Shown in pieces: positions 55,847-63,719 of a stretch of 64,000 nt of DNA. Position numbers and translations under genes: made by a program. Position 1 is the first letter of the stretch. Each line of letters opens with the position of its first letter. Source of the stretch: Betaproteobacteria bacterium UBA2592 (GTDB lineage: Bacteria > Pseudomonadota > Gammaproteobacteria > Burkholderiales > Rhodocyclaceae); contig DDKS01000035.1 in assembly GCA_002340095.1 (NCBI GenBank), forward strand, positions 62,001 through 126,000, written 5' to 3'. The notes under the pieces were generated by a model. The model did no database searches and was not told the origin of the DNA. It worked only from the letters and a program-made list of their open reading frames with translations.

Positions 55847-56650
55847 TCAAGCCGCCAGCAAGCCCCACAACATTTTCAGGGCCAGCAACAGTAGCAGCCC
55901 GGCGAAAACCCGCTTCAACAACTGCACCGGAAGGCGATGGGCCAGCCGGGCGCCCAGGGGGGCGGTCAGGACGCTGGCAGCCACAAGCCCCACCAGGGCC
56001 GGAAGATGGACGAAACCCAGGGAATATTCAGGCAATCCCTCGACCCGCCAGCCGTTGAAGATGTAGCCGGCCGCTCCCCCCAGGGCAATGGGAAAACCGA
56101 TCGCTGCGGAGGTGCCGATGGCGTGCTGCATGCGCACATTGCACCAGGCCATGAAGGGAACCGAAAGCACCCCGCCGCCAATGGCCACCAGGCAGGAAAA
56201 GGCACCGATCCCCAGTCCCACGGCCCCGGTCCCCAGCGCTCCCGGCATCTCCCGGCTGGGCTTGGGCTTGAAGCCCACGATCATCTGCACCGCCACGTAA
56301 AAGATGAAGGCGGTAAACAACACGGCCAACCAGGCAGAAGGCACCCGGCTGGCCAGCTCGGTCCCCACCAGGGTACCCAGCAGGATGCCCGGGGTGATGC
56401 GGGCGACGATGGGCCACAGGACCGCACCGTGCCGGTGATGCGCCCGGACGCTGGCGACCGAGGTAAACAGGATGGCCGCCATGGAAGTCCCCAGGGCCAG
56501 ATGCATCACCTCCTGGGTAGGAAAGTTCTGGGCAGCAAACAGCATGACCAGCAGGGGCACCATCACCGATCCCCCACCGATGCCGAGCAGACCGGCAAAA
56601 AACCCCGCAAAGGCGCCCAGCGCCAGATAAAGCAGCCACCAAACCGTCAT
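55847..56650 (-). CDS. TauE/SafE family permease
   Basis: 267 residues with about eight membrane helices in two repeats. Each repeat has a glycine-rich motif: FFAGLLGIGGGSVMVPLL near 15 and SCLVAIGGGVLSVPFMAW near 150. The family exports or imports sulfite, sulfonates, sulfoacetate or other organosulfur and carboxylate compounds; the substrate is unknown. The ATG at 56650 (MTVWWLLY) starts directly before the first helix. The unknown gene at 55040 follows without a gap. Confidence 0.86.
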   Translation of the reverse strand: MTVWWLLYLALGAFAGFFAGLLGIGGGSVMVPLLVMLFAAQNFPTQEVMHLALGTSMAAILFTSVASVRAHHRHGAVLWPIVARITPGILLGTLVGTELASRVPSAWLAVLFTAFIFYVAVQMIVGFKPKPSREMPGALGTGAVGLGIGAFSCLVAIGGGVLSVPFMAWCNVRMQHAIGTSAAIGFPIALGGAAGYIFNGWRVEGLPEYSLGFVHLPALVGLVAASVLTAPLGARLAHRLPVQLLKRVFAGLLLLLALKMLWGLLAA

Positions 56651-56842
56651 GAAAAAACCCGCCGCATCCTGATCGCCCTGGCTCCGGAGCCGGAAAAGCA
56701 GGCATATTAGCAAGTTCCGGTAATACCTGGCCCAAGGCCGGAACGAAGCTTGCGTGCACCCACCCCGATCCTGACCGAACGAGAAGAAGCCCAGGGGCAT
56801 CGAATCCAGCCCGCTGCCGATGCAGATGGCCCCTGGAATGAG

Positions 56843-56865
56843 AAAGGGCGACCTGAGTCGCCCTT
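56843..56865. terminator. Hairpin near 6S RNA 3' end
   Basis: AAAGGGCGAC pairs with GTCGCCCTTT around CTGA. On the plus strand it is followed by GCATTTTTT. On the minus strand it lies just after the mature 6S RNA end and is followed by a weaker pyrimidine run, so it may end the 6S precursor. No plus-strand gene ends here, which favours the minus-strand use. Confidence 0.55.
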
Positions 56866-56876
56866 TGCATTTTTTG

Positions 56877-57056
56877 GCCCCCGCGAGTGCCGTTGGACCG
56901 GCATCCTGAACCGAGGGTTCAGAATGGCCGCTTCCCAGTTGAATCAGGTGCGACAGCTAGAAGAGTCGCTCACAACATCAACCTTGAGGTCCGCAGCCGA
57001 TGCCACGCAAGCATTGGTTCAAGGAATATATGGCCCTCACCAACACCGCAGGGGAC
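56877..57056 (-). ncRNA. ssrS: 6S RNA
   Basis: About 180 bases on the minus strand, directly downstream of zapA, the position of ssrS in many proteobacteria. The ends form the long closing stem of 6S RNA: CCCCTGCGG then TGTTGG at the 5' side pair with CCAACGGCAC then TCGCGGGG at the 3' side. Near the 3' end GAACCCTCGGTTC forms a small hairpin like that in E. coli 6S. The molecule mimics an open promoter and binds sigma-70 RNA polymerase, mainly in stationary phase. Exact ends are estimated from the stem. Confidence 0.8.
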
Positions 57057-57095
57057 ACCTGGTGGAACCGGCCCGCCCGGAAGACCCGCAGAAGC

Positions 57096-57425
57096 TCAGA
57101 GATCCAGTTTCTGCTGGGCCAGCAAGGCATCCAGCCGTGTTTCCATGGCTTCGATTCTACGCCTTGCGCCGGAAGTGTCAAAACCCCCGCCGTCCCCGCC
57201 GCCGTTGCGGGCGCTCAGGTATTCATGGGCGATGTTCAGGGCCGCCATCACGGCCACCCGCTCCGGCACTGTGTTGCGGGTCTTGTGGGCGATCTCCTGC
57301 ATCTTGCCGTCCACCATCTGGACCGCCGCCTGCAACGCTTCTTGCTCACCGGCAGGACAGGCAATCCGGTACTCCCGCCCGAGTATCTTCACATCGAGGA
57401 AATCCGATTCCGCGGCCATGCTCAT
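57096..57425 (-). CDS. zapA: Cell division protein ZapA
   Basis: 109 residues. FLDVKILGREYRIACPAGEQ at the N-terminus and MVDGKMQEI, then ERVAVMAALNIAHEYLSA, are typical. A C-terminal coiled coil follows. ZapA bundles FtsZ filaments at mid-cell. The ATG at 57425 has GGAGGAAGC upstream. It overlaps the stop of the ZapB-like gene by four bases, and the 6S RNA gene follows it. Confidence 0.93.
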   Translation of the reverse strand: MSMAAESDFLDVKILGREYRIACPAGEQEALQAAVQMVDGKMQEIAHKTRNTVPERVAVMAALNIAHEYLSARNGGGDGGGFDTSGARRRIEAMETRLDALLAQQKLDL

Positions 57426-57619
57426 GCTTCCTCCGGCAATTGCCCGATCAGGGCCTCCACCCGGCTGCGGGCCAGTTCCATGTTGTGCCGCAGGCTGTCC
57501 CGCTCCGCCTCGACCGCAGCCAGACGCTGCTTCAGGCTCGCATTGTCGGCACGCAGCCCTTCCACCAGGGCTGCCACCTTTTCCACCTTGCCGGCAAGGG
57601 CTTCGAGTTCCATTTCCAT
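57422..57619 (-). CDS. Small coiled-coil protein, TIGR02449/ZapB-like
   Basis: 65 residues, nearly all one coiled coil: LEALAGKVEKVAALVEGL, then LKQRLAAVEAERDSLRHNM. Such small proteins precede zapA in many beta- and gammaproteobacteria and resemble ZapB, the partner of ZapA. The ATG at 57619 is chosen because the promoter -10 ends only seven bases before it, giving a nearly leaderless mRNA; an in-frame GTG at 57628 would lie inside the -10. It overlaps the zapA start by four bases. Confidence 0.82.
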   Translation of the reverse strand: MEMELEALAGKVEKVAALVEGLRADNASLKQRLAAVEAERDSLRHNMELARSRVEALIGQLPEEA

Positions 57620-57626
57620 GGCGCGC

Positions 57627-57656
57627 ACTATAGAGGCTCAATCCACGCCGGGTCAA
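57627..57656 (-). promoter_or_regulatory. Sigma-70 promoter for zapB-like/zapA/6S
   Basis: On the minus strand, TTGACC (57651-57656), an 18-base spacer and TATAGT (57627-57632). The predicted start falls at or next to the ATG at 57619, implying a leaderless transcript for the small coiled-coil gene. Confidence 0.65.
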
Positions 57657-57771
57657 GGATTAAGCACATGTTTTGAAGGTGATTTATCGGCTTCATCCGC
57701 CGCTTGGTGCTGCACTGCCACAAAAGCTCGTGCTACACTCCGCGCCGCCGTCTTCCGGGACGGCTTTTCGC

Positions 57772-57950
57772 ATCAGGTGCCGCCGGCGGATTCCGCCTGT
57801 GGTTAAACGGGAAAGCGGTGCGCGTCCATGACGCCAAGCCGCTGCTGCCCCCGCAACGGTAAGCGAGTGCGGGTCCGTCATCACGCCACTGGGCTTGTGC
57901 CTGGGAAGGCGACGGATCAAGACTTGCGAGCCCGGATACCGGCCTCGATG
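57772..57950 (+). ncRNA. Cobalamin riboswitch
   Basis: The leader of btuB contains the conserved parts of the cobalamin aptamer in order. GGTTAAACGGGAA is followed by GCTGCCCCCGCAACGGTAAG, then CACTGGGC with CTGGGAAGG. GCGAGCCCGGATACCGGCC is the last segment and stands where the B12 box does. High cobalamin should block expression of the btuB-btuC-btuD-cobO-cobB run. An extended -10 (TGCTACACT at 57731-57739) lies upstream and may be the promoter. About 120 bases separate the aptamer from the btuB ATG. Confidence 0.92.
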
Positions 57951-58068
57951 GGAACCGATGGAAGTGCCGCGGGGTGACGGTGCCGGAATGCCTGCCCCTC
58001 TTCCCATGGACTTCCCTTTGTCAATCAATGTTCGTACCTGCGGGGACGCAGGTTCAACGGGAGCATCC

Positions 58069-59916
58069 ATGTCCTTCAAGCAAAAGCCTCTGGCGGCGGC
58101 CCTGTGCCTGCTCGCCCTGCCCATTTCCCCCACCCTGGCCCAGAACGCGGAAGAGCAGATCGTTGTGACCGCCACCCGCCAGCCCCAGCGCGCCAACGAG
58201 CTGCTCTCCGACGTCACCGTCATCGAGCGCCAGGAAATCGAGGCGGCAGGCCCCTCCGCCAGCATCACCGACCTGCTGGCCCGCCAGCCCGGCATCGAGA
58301 TCAAGACCGACGGCGCCCCGGGCTCGGTCGCCAATATTTACCTGCGCGGCAGCAATCCCGGCCACACCCTGCTGCTGGTGGACGGCATGCGTTCCGGTTC
58401 CGCCACCATGGGCGGCGCCAACTGGAGCTACCTGCCCCTGGAACAGGTGGAGCGTATCGAGATCCTGCGCGGTGCCGCCTCCTCCCTCTACGGTTCCGAC
58501 GCCATCGGCGGCGTCATCCAGATCTTCACCCGCAAGGGCAGCGGCCCCCTGCGCGTCAATGCCGCGGCCGGGCTGGGCAGCCACCGCAGCAGCGCCGTGA
58601 GCGCCGGTCTGTCCGGCAGCCAGCAGGGCCTGAGCTATGCCCTCCAGGCTGCCAGCCACCGGACCCGGGGCTTCAATTCCATCGACAATCCCGCCAATTC
58701 CTCCTACAACCCCGACCGGGACGGGCACCGGAACAGCAGCATGAGCGGTAGCCTCTCCTACGCCTTCGCCCCGGATCAGGAAATCGGAGTGAACTTCCTG
58801 GCCAGCGACGGCTGGAATGACTATGACGCCGGCGGCCCCTGGTCCACTCCGGCCACGGCCGCCTACCGGCAGGAGCAGAAGAACTCGGTCTACAGCATCT
58901 ACAGCCGCAATCGCCTGGGCAGCCTCTGGACCAGCACCTTGCGCCTGGGCCGCAGCAGCGACGACTCGCGCCAGTTCGAGGATGACCGGGAAACCGGCAG
59001 GATCCGCACCCGTCAGACCCAGTACCAGTGGCAGAACGACATCCGCCTGCCCCTGGGCACCGCCCTGCTGGCCCTGGAACGGCTCGAAGAAAGGGTGAGC
59101 AGCGACCAGGCCTACGATCTGGACCGGCGCAGCATCAATTCGATCCTGGCCGGCTGGAACGGCTCCCTCGGCAATCACCGGCTGCAGTTCAACCTGCGCC
59201 GGGATGACAACTCCCAGTTCGGCGACAAGAACACCGGCTTTGTCGCCTACGGTTACCAGATCAACGACAAGCTGCGGGCGCACGCCTCCTACGGCACCGC
59301 CTTCAAGGCGCCCACCTTCAACGACCTGTACTGGCCCGGCGCCGGCAACCCGAACCTGAAGCCGGAAACGGCCAAAAACCGGGAAATAGCCCTGCACTAC
59401 GACAGCGGCACCCAGCAGATTTCCGCCACCATCTACCGTAACGATGTGGACAACCTGATCGCCTGGGCCCCCATCGCGCCCGGCAGCTGGACCTGGCTGC
59501 CCGCAAATGTGAACCAGGCCCGGCTCGAAGGCTTCACCCTGGCCTACACGGGCAATCTCCAGGGCTTCAACGTCAAGGCCAGCGCCGACTTTCAGGACCC
59601 GCGCGACACGCTGCTCGACAAGGTGCTGCGCTACCGCTCGCGCCAGCATGGCAGCCTCGCGGTAGGTCGTAGCCACGGAAACTTCGACTGGAACCTGGAA
59701 TGGCAGGCCCATGGCAAACGCTACCAGGACGTGAACAACACCCAGAAGCTGGGCGGCTACGCTCTGGTCAATCTGCAGGCCGGCTACCGGCTCGACAAGG
59801 ACTGGTCCCTCTTCGCCCGGGTGAACAACCTGTTCGACCGGGAATATGTCCTGAACCAGGACTATGCCACCGACGGGGCCAACTTCTTCCTGGGCGTCCG
59901 CTACGCCCCCAAGTAA
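58069..59916 (+). CDS. btuB: TonB-dependent vitamin B12 receptor
   Basis: 615 residues, almost the length of E. coli BtuB (614). A signal peptide (LAAALCLLALPISPTLA) is followed by the TonB box EEQIVVTATR. The plug domain contains LLARQPGIEI, IYLRGSNPGHTLLLVDG and ILRGAASSLYGSDAIGG, and a 22-strand barrel follows. The C-terminus GVRYAPK is shorter than usual, without the common final Phe. GGGAG precedes the ATG. It is first in the riboswitch-controlled operon and imports cobalamin across the outer membrane. Confidence 0.94.
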   Translation: MSFKQKPLAAALCLLALPISPTLAQNAEEQIVVTATRQPQRANELLSDVTVIERQEIEAAGPSASITDLLARQPGIEIKTDGAPGSVANIYLRGSNPGHTLLLVDGMRSGSATMGGANWSYLPLEQVERIEILRGAASSLYGSDAIGGVIQIFTRKGSGPLRVNAAAGLGSHRSSAVSAGLSGSQQGLSYALQAASHRTRGFNSIDNPANSSYNPDRDGHRNSSMSGSLSYAFAPDQEIGVNFLASDGWNDYDAGGPWSTPATAAYRQEQKNSVYSIYSRNRLGSLWTSTLRLGRSSDDSRQFEDDRETGRIRTRQTQYQWQNDIRLPLGTALLALERLEERVSSDQAYDLDRRSINSILAGWNGSLGNHRLQFNLRRDDNSQFGDKNTGFVAYGYQINDKLRAHASYGTAFKAPTFNDLYWPGAGNPNLKPETAKNREIALHYDSGTQQISATIYRNDVDNLIAWAPIAPGSWTWLPANVNQARLEGFTLAYTGNLQGFNVKASADFQDPRDTLLDKVLRYRSRQHGSLAVGRSHGNFDWNLEWQAHGKRYQDVNNTQKLGGYALVNLQAGYRLDKDWSLFARVNNLFDREYVLNQDYATDGANFFLGVRYAPK

Positions 59917-59925
59917 GCTCCCGCC

Positions 59926-60915
59926 ATGCCCTCGCCCCGCCGCGCCCTGCTCATCCTCGCCTGCCTCCTCGGCCTGGCGGGGCTGAGCCTGGGAGCGGCC
60001 CTGCTGGCCGGCTCCGTCGCCGTGGGGCCGGGGGAGCTGCTCGCCATCCTGGCCGGGGGCGAGCCGTCCCTGGCGGCGGAGGTGGTGCTGCAGCTGCGCC
60101 TGCCCCGGGCCCTTTCCGGCTTTGCCTGCGGCGGCCTGCTGGCCCTGGCCGGGGCCCTGATGCAGGTGCTGTTGCGTAACCCCCTGGCCGATCCCTACGT
60201 GCTCGGCATTTCCGGCGGCGCCGGAGTCGGCGCCCTGGGGGCCATCCTGCTCGGTCTTTCCGGTCTGGGGCTGGACCTGTTCGCCTTCGGCGGTGCCCTG
60301 GGCGCCCTGCTGCTGGTGTTCGGCCTGGCCCACGGCGACGGCAGCTGGACCCAGACCCGGCTCCTGCTCACCGGGGTCATCGTTGCCGCCGGCTGCGGTG
60401 CCCTGGTGGCCCTGATGCTCTCCCTGGCACCGGAATCCCAGTTGCGCGGCATGTTGTTCTGGCTCATGGGCGACCTCTCCCAGAGCCTTTCCCCCTGGCC
60501 GACCTTGGCCGCCCTGGTCCTGGCCCTGCTGCTCGCCATGCCCTTTGCCCGGGAACTCAACCTGCTCTCCCGGGGCGCCGAGAGCGCCCGGACCCTGGGA
60601 GTCGCCGTGGGCCGCCTGCGCGGCCTCGTCTATCTGATTGCCGCCCTGGCCACGGCCGCCGCCGTGACCAGCGCCGGCGCCATCGGCTTCATCGGCCTGG
60701 TGGTGCCGCACCTGGTGCGGCTCGCCATCGGCAACGACCAGCGGCTGCTGCTGCCCGCCTCGGTGCTGGCCGGCGGCACCCTGCTCATGGCCGCCGACAC
60801 CCTGGCCCGCACCGTCATCGCGCCGGAACAACTGCCGGTGGGCGTGCTCACCGCCCTGCTCGGGGTGCCCGTCTTCCTGTTCCTGCTCTCCCGCACCGGA
60901 GGGCGGAGCGCATGA
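59926..60915 (+). CDS. btuC: Cobalamin ABC transporter permease
   Basis: 329 residues, FecCD family with about nine to ten membrane helices. LRLPRALSGFACGGLLALAG and LLRNPLADPYVLGISGGAGVGA are conserved. GAIGFIGLVVPHLVRLAIG is the cytoplasmic loop that contacts the ATPase. It starts nine bases after btuB and overlaps btuD by four bases. No periplasmic binding protein (btuF) is seen in the window. Confidence 0.92.
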   Translation: MPSPRRALLILACLLGLAGLSLGAALLAGSVAVGPGELLAILAGGEPSLAAEVVLQLRLPRALSGFACGGLLALAGALMQVLLRNPLADPYVLGISGGAGVGALGAILLGLSGLGLDLFAFGGALGALLLVFGLAHGDGSWTQTRLLLTGVIVAAGCGALVALMLSLAPESQLRGMLFWLMGDLSQSLSPWPTLAALVLALLLAMPFARELNLLSRGAESARTLGVAVGRLRGLVYLIAALATAAAVTSAGAIGFIGLVVPHLVRLAIGNDQRLLLPASVLAGGTLLMAADTLARTVIAPEQLPVGVLTALLGVPVFLFLLSRTGGRSA

Positions 60916-61679
60916 GCATCCTGCTCGCGGCCCGGGAACTGGCGGTGCGCATCGGCCCCCTGGGGGTCTGCTGCGGCCTCGACCTGGAACTGCAGGCCGG
61001 CGAAACCCTGGTGATCCTGGGCAAGAACGGCGCCGGCAAATCCACCCTGCTCGCCACCCTGGCCGGGCTGCGTCCTCCCAGCGGCGGCCAGGTACTGCTG
61101 CAGGACCGGGACTATGCCGCCCACGGCCCCCGGGCCGCCGCCCGGCTGCGCGGCTGGCTGGGCCAGCACCGGGGCGATCCCTTCGCCACCACCGTGCTGG
61201 AAACCGCTCTCACCGGTCGCCATCCCCACCTGGGACGCTGGCAGTGGGAAAGCGCCGCGGACGTGCGCATCGCCCGGGAAGCCCTGGTGGAAGTGGGGCT
61301 GCACGGTCTGGAGGAGCGCGACGTGCAGACCCTCTCCGGCGGCGAACGCCAGCGCCTGGCCATTGCCACCCTGCTCACCCAGCAGACGCCGCTGATGCTG
61401 CTGGACGAACCCCTCACCCACCTGGATCTGAACCACCAGATCGCCGTCCTGGAAATTCTCGCCCGCCGGGCCCGCCAGGGCGCCGGCATCGTCACGGTCC
61501 TGCACGATCCGGGGCTGGCCTGGCGCTACGCCGGACGGGTGCTGCTGATCTACGGCGACGGCCACACCGACCTGGGCCCCGCCGACGCACTGCTCACCCC
61601 GGAACGCCTGGCGCGGCTCTACGGCCATCCCCTGGCCCGGGTGGAGCAGGATGGCCGGGTGGCCTTCATTCCCTGCTGA
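60912..61679 (+). CDS. btuD: Cobalamin ABC transporter ATP-binding protein
   Basis: 255 residues. Walker A is LGKNGAGKST near 37, the signature is TLSGGERQRLAIA near 139 and Walker B is LMLLDEPLTHLD near 160. HDPGLAWRYAGRV holds the switch His. It powers BtuC import. It overlaps btuC by four bases (ATGA). The C-terminal tail has GPADALLTPERLARLYG, common in the B12 and siderophore branch. Confidence 0.92.
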   Translation: MSILLAARELAVRIGPLGVCCGLDLELQAGETLVILGKNGAGKSTLLATLAGLRPPSGGQVLLQDRDYAAHGPRAAARLRGWLGQHRGDPFATTVLETALTGRHPHLGRWQWESAADVRIAREALVEVGLHGLEERDVQTLSGGERQRLAIATLLTQQTPLMLLDEPLTHLDLNHQIAVLEILARRARQGAGIVTVLHDPGLAWRYAGRVLLIYGDGHTDLGPADALLTPERLARLYGHPLARVEQDGRVAFIPC

Positions 61680-61680
61680 A

Positions 61681-61839
61681 ATGACAGGCCTACTCCTCTG
61701 CCGGGCCCTGCTGGCCCAGAGCGCCTTGGCAGCCCCCGTCTGCCCACGTATCGCCCACCTGGAAAACATCCCCCCGTCCGACGCCCGGACGCGCGAACCA
61801 TCAGCCCACCCGGAAGGAATACAGGAGCAATCCCCATGA
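61681..61839 (+). CDS. Small ORF with signal-like N-terminus, doubtful
   Basis: 52 codons between btuD and cobO. The ATG is one base after the btuD stop, and the stop overlaps the cobO start (ATGA). The start MTGLLLCRALLAQSALAAP resembles a signal peptide, but the rest is short and rich in Pro and Arg with no known motif. No strong ribosome site is seen. It may be a real small protein, a remnant of a binding-protein gene, or chance. cobO has its own AGGAG site inside it. Confidence 0.25.
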   Translation: MTGLLLCRALLAQSALAAPVCPRIAHLENIPPSDARTREPSAHPEGIQEQSP

Positions 61840-62432
61840 ACAAGGATGAACGGCACCAGAAGCGCATGGTGAAGAAGAAGGAAATCATCGACCGGAAGAT
61901 CGCCGCCGCCCGCGACGAGCGGGGCGTGCTGCTGGTCAACACCGGCAACGGCAAGGGCAAGTCCTCCGCCGCCTTCGGCCTCGTGGCCCGGGCCCTGGGC
62001 CACGGCCTGAAGGTGGCCGTGGTGCAGTTCGTCAAGGGTCGCTCCGACACCGGCGAGGAAGCCTTCTTCCGCACGGTGCCCGGAGTGAGCTGGCACGTCT
62101 GCGGTGAGGGTTTCACCTGGGAAACCCAGGACGACGGCCGGGACAAGGCCGCCGCCGCAGCCGCCTGGCAGATCGTCCTGCAACATCTCAACAACCCGGA
62201 CATCGGCCTGGTGGTGCTGGACGAATTCACCTACGCCCTCAAGTACCGCTGGCTGGAAACCGAGCCGGTGCTGGCCGCCTTTGCCGCCCGGCCAACCCAC
62301 CAGCATCTGGTCGTCACCGGCCGGGGCGCGCCGCCGGAACTCCTCGCCCTGGCCGACACGGCCACCGAGATGGGCATGGTCAAACATGCCTTCCAGGCCG
62401 GCCTGAAGGCCATGCCCGGCATGGAGTGGTGA
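61836..62432 (+). CDS. cobO: Cob(I)yrinic acid a,c-diamide adenosyltransferase
   Basis: 198 residues, CobO/BtuR family. The ATP motif is NTGNGKGKSSAAFGL, then VVQFVKGRSDTGEE, and the later LDEFTYALKYRW is typical. VTGRGAPPELLALADTATEM follows. The enzyme attaches the adenosyl group to corrinoids, making adenosylcobalamin, the cofactor of the mutase encoded at 49823-51976. An AGGAG ribosome site precedes the ATG. Its stop overlaps the cobB ATG (TGATG). Confidence 0.95.
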   Translation: MNKDERHQKRMVKKKEIIDRKIAAARDERGVLLVNTGNGKGKSSAAFGLVARALGHGLKVAVVQFVKGRSDTGEEAFFRTVPGVSWHVCGEGFTWETQDDGRDKAAAAAAWQIVLQHLNNPDIGLVVLDEFTYALKYRWLETEPVLAAFAARPTHQHLVVTGRGAPPELLALADTATEMGMVKHAFQAGLKAMPGMEW

Positions 62433-63715
62433 TGCCTGCCTGCCCCGCCCTCTTCATCGCCGCCCCGGCTTCCGGCCAGGGCAAGACCACGGTCACTGCG
62501 GCCCTGGCCCGCCATCACACCCGCCTGGGCCGACGCGTGCAGGTGTTCAAGTGCGGCCCGGACTTCCTCGATCCCATGATCCACGCCACCGCCAGCGGTC
62601 GGCCCTGCTACAACCTGGACCTGGGCATGTGCGGCGAGGCGGACGCGGCCTGGCGCCTGGCCCGGGCCGCAGCGGAAAGCGACCTGATTCTGGTGGAAGG
62701 GGTGATGGGGCTCTTCGACGGCCAGCCTTCCGGAGCCGACCTTGCCTGCCGTTTCGGCATCCCGGTGCTGGCCATGATCGCCGCCGACGCCATGGCCCAG
62801 ACCTTTGGCGCCGTGGCCCATGGCCTCGCCACCTATCGGCCCGGCCTGCCCTTTGCCGGGGTGCTGGCCAACCGGGTGGGCAGTCCCCGGCACGGGCAGA
62901 TGCTGCGCGACAGCCTGCCCGAGGGCATGGGCTGGTACGGAGCCCTGCCCCGGGATGCCGACGCCAGTCTGCCGGAACGGCACCTGGGCCTGTTCCAGGC
63001 CGCCGAGATCGCCGACCTGACCCGGCGCCTGGACCGGATGGCCGACGCCCTGGCCGCCACGGGCGCCGTGGACCTGCCGCCCCCCGTGGATTTCCCGGCA
63101 GCGGCGCAGCCGGCAATCCCGCCCTTGCTGGCCGGCAAGACGATCGCCATCGCCCGGGATGCGGCCTATGGCTTCATCTACCCGGCCAACCTGGAAACCT
63201 TGGCAGCGCTGGGGGCCGAACTGCGTTTCTTCTCCCCCCTGGCCGGCGAACCCCTGCCCGAGTGTGACGCCGTCTGGCTGCCTGGCGGCTATCCGGAATT
63301 ACATGGGGAAACCCTGTCCCGCCAGCGGCCCTTCTGGGATGCCCTGGAACGCCACGTGGCGGCAGGCAAGCCCCTGCTGGCCGAATGCGGCGGCATGATG
63401 GGGCTGTTCGGGGACATGGTGGACAAGCAGGGGCTGACGCACCGGATGGGTGGCCTCTTGCCCGGCCGCACCGTGATGCAGGCGCGCCTGGCGGCCCTGG
63501 GCACACAGGCGGCGGAGTTGCCGGAGGGCCGGATCAGCGGCCACACCTTTCATTACTCCCGCTGTGAAACGGAACTGACCCCAGCCCTCACCGCCGTGAA
63601 ACAGGACGGCAGCCCCGGCGAGGCCCTCTACCGGCGCGGGAGGCTGACCGCCTCCTACCTGCACCTGTATTTCCCCTCGCACCCGGAAGCCGTGGCCCGG
63701 CTGTTCGGGACCTGA
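62432..63715 (+). CDS. cobB: Cobyrinic acid a,c-diamide synthase
   Basis: 427 residues, CobB/CbiA family. The N-terminal dethiobiotin-synthetase-like ATP domain has APASGQGKTTVTAALARHH and LVEGVMGLFDG. The C-terminal class I glutamine amidotransferase has WLPGGYPELHG and the catalytic Cys in LLAECGGMMGLFG, with His in SYLHLYFPSHPEA. It amidates the a and c side chains of cobyrinic acid. The ATG at 62432 overlaps the cobO stop. Other corrin-ring genes are outside the window, so de novo synthesis or salvage cannot be decided here. Confidence 0.95.
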   Translation: MPACPALFIAAPASGQGKTTVTAALARHHTRLGRRVQVFKCGPDFLDPMIHATASGRPCYNLDLGMCGEADAAWRLARAAAESDLILVEGVMGLFDGQPSGADLACRFGIPVLAMIAADAMAQTFGAVAHGLATYRPGLPFAGVLANRVGSPRHGQMLRDSLPEGMGWYGALPRDADASLPERHLGLFQAAEIADLTRRLDRMADALAATGAVDLPPPVDFPAAAQPAIPPLLAGKTIAIARDAAYGFIYPANLETLAALGAELRFFSPLAGEPLPECDAVWLPGGYPELHGETLSRQRPFWDALERHVAAGKPLLAECGGMMGLFGDMVDKQGLTHRMGGLLPGRTVMQARLAALGTQAAELPEGRISGHTFHYSRCETELTPALTAVKQDGSPGEALYRRGRLTASYLHLYFPSHPEAVARLFGT

Positions 63716-63719
63716 AGGC

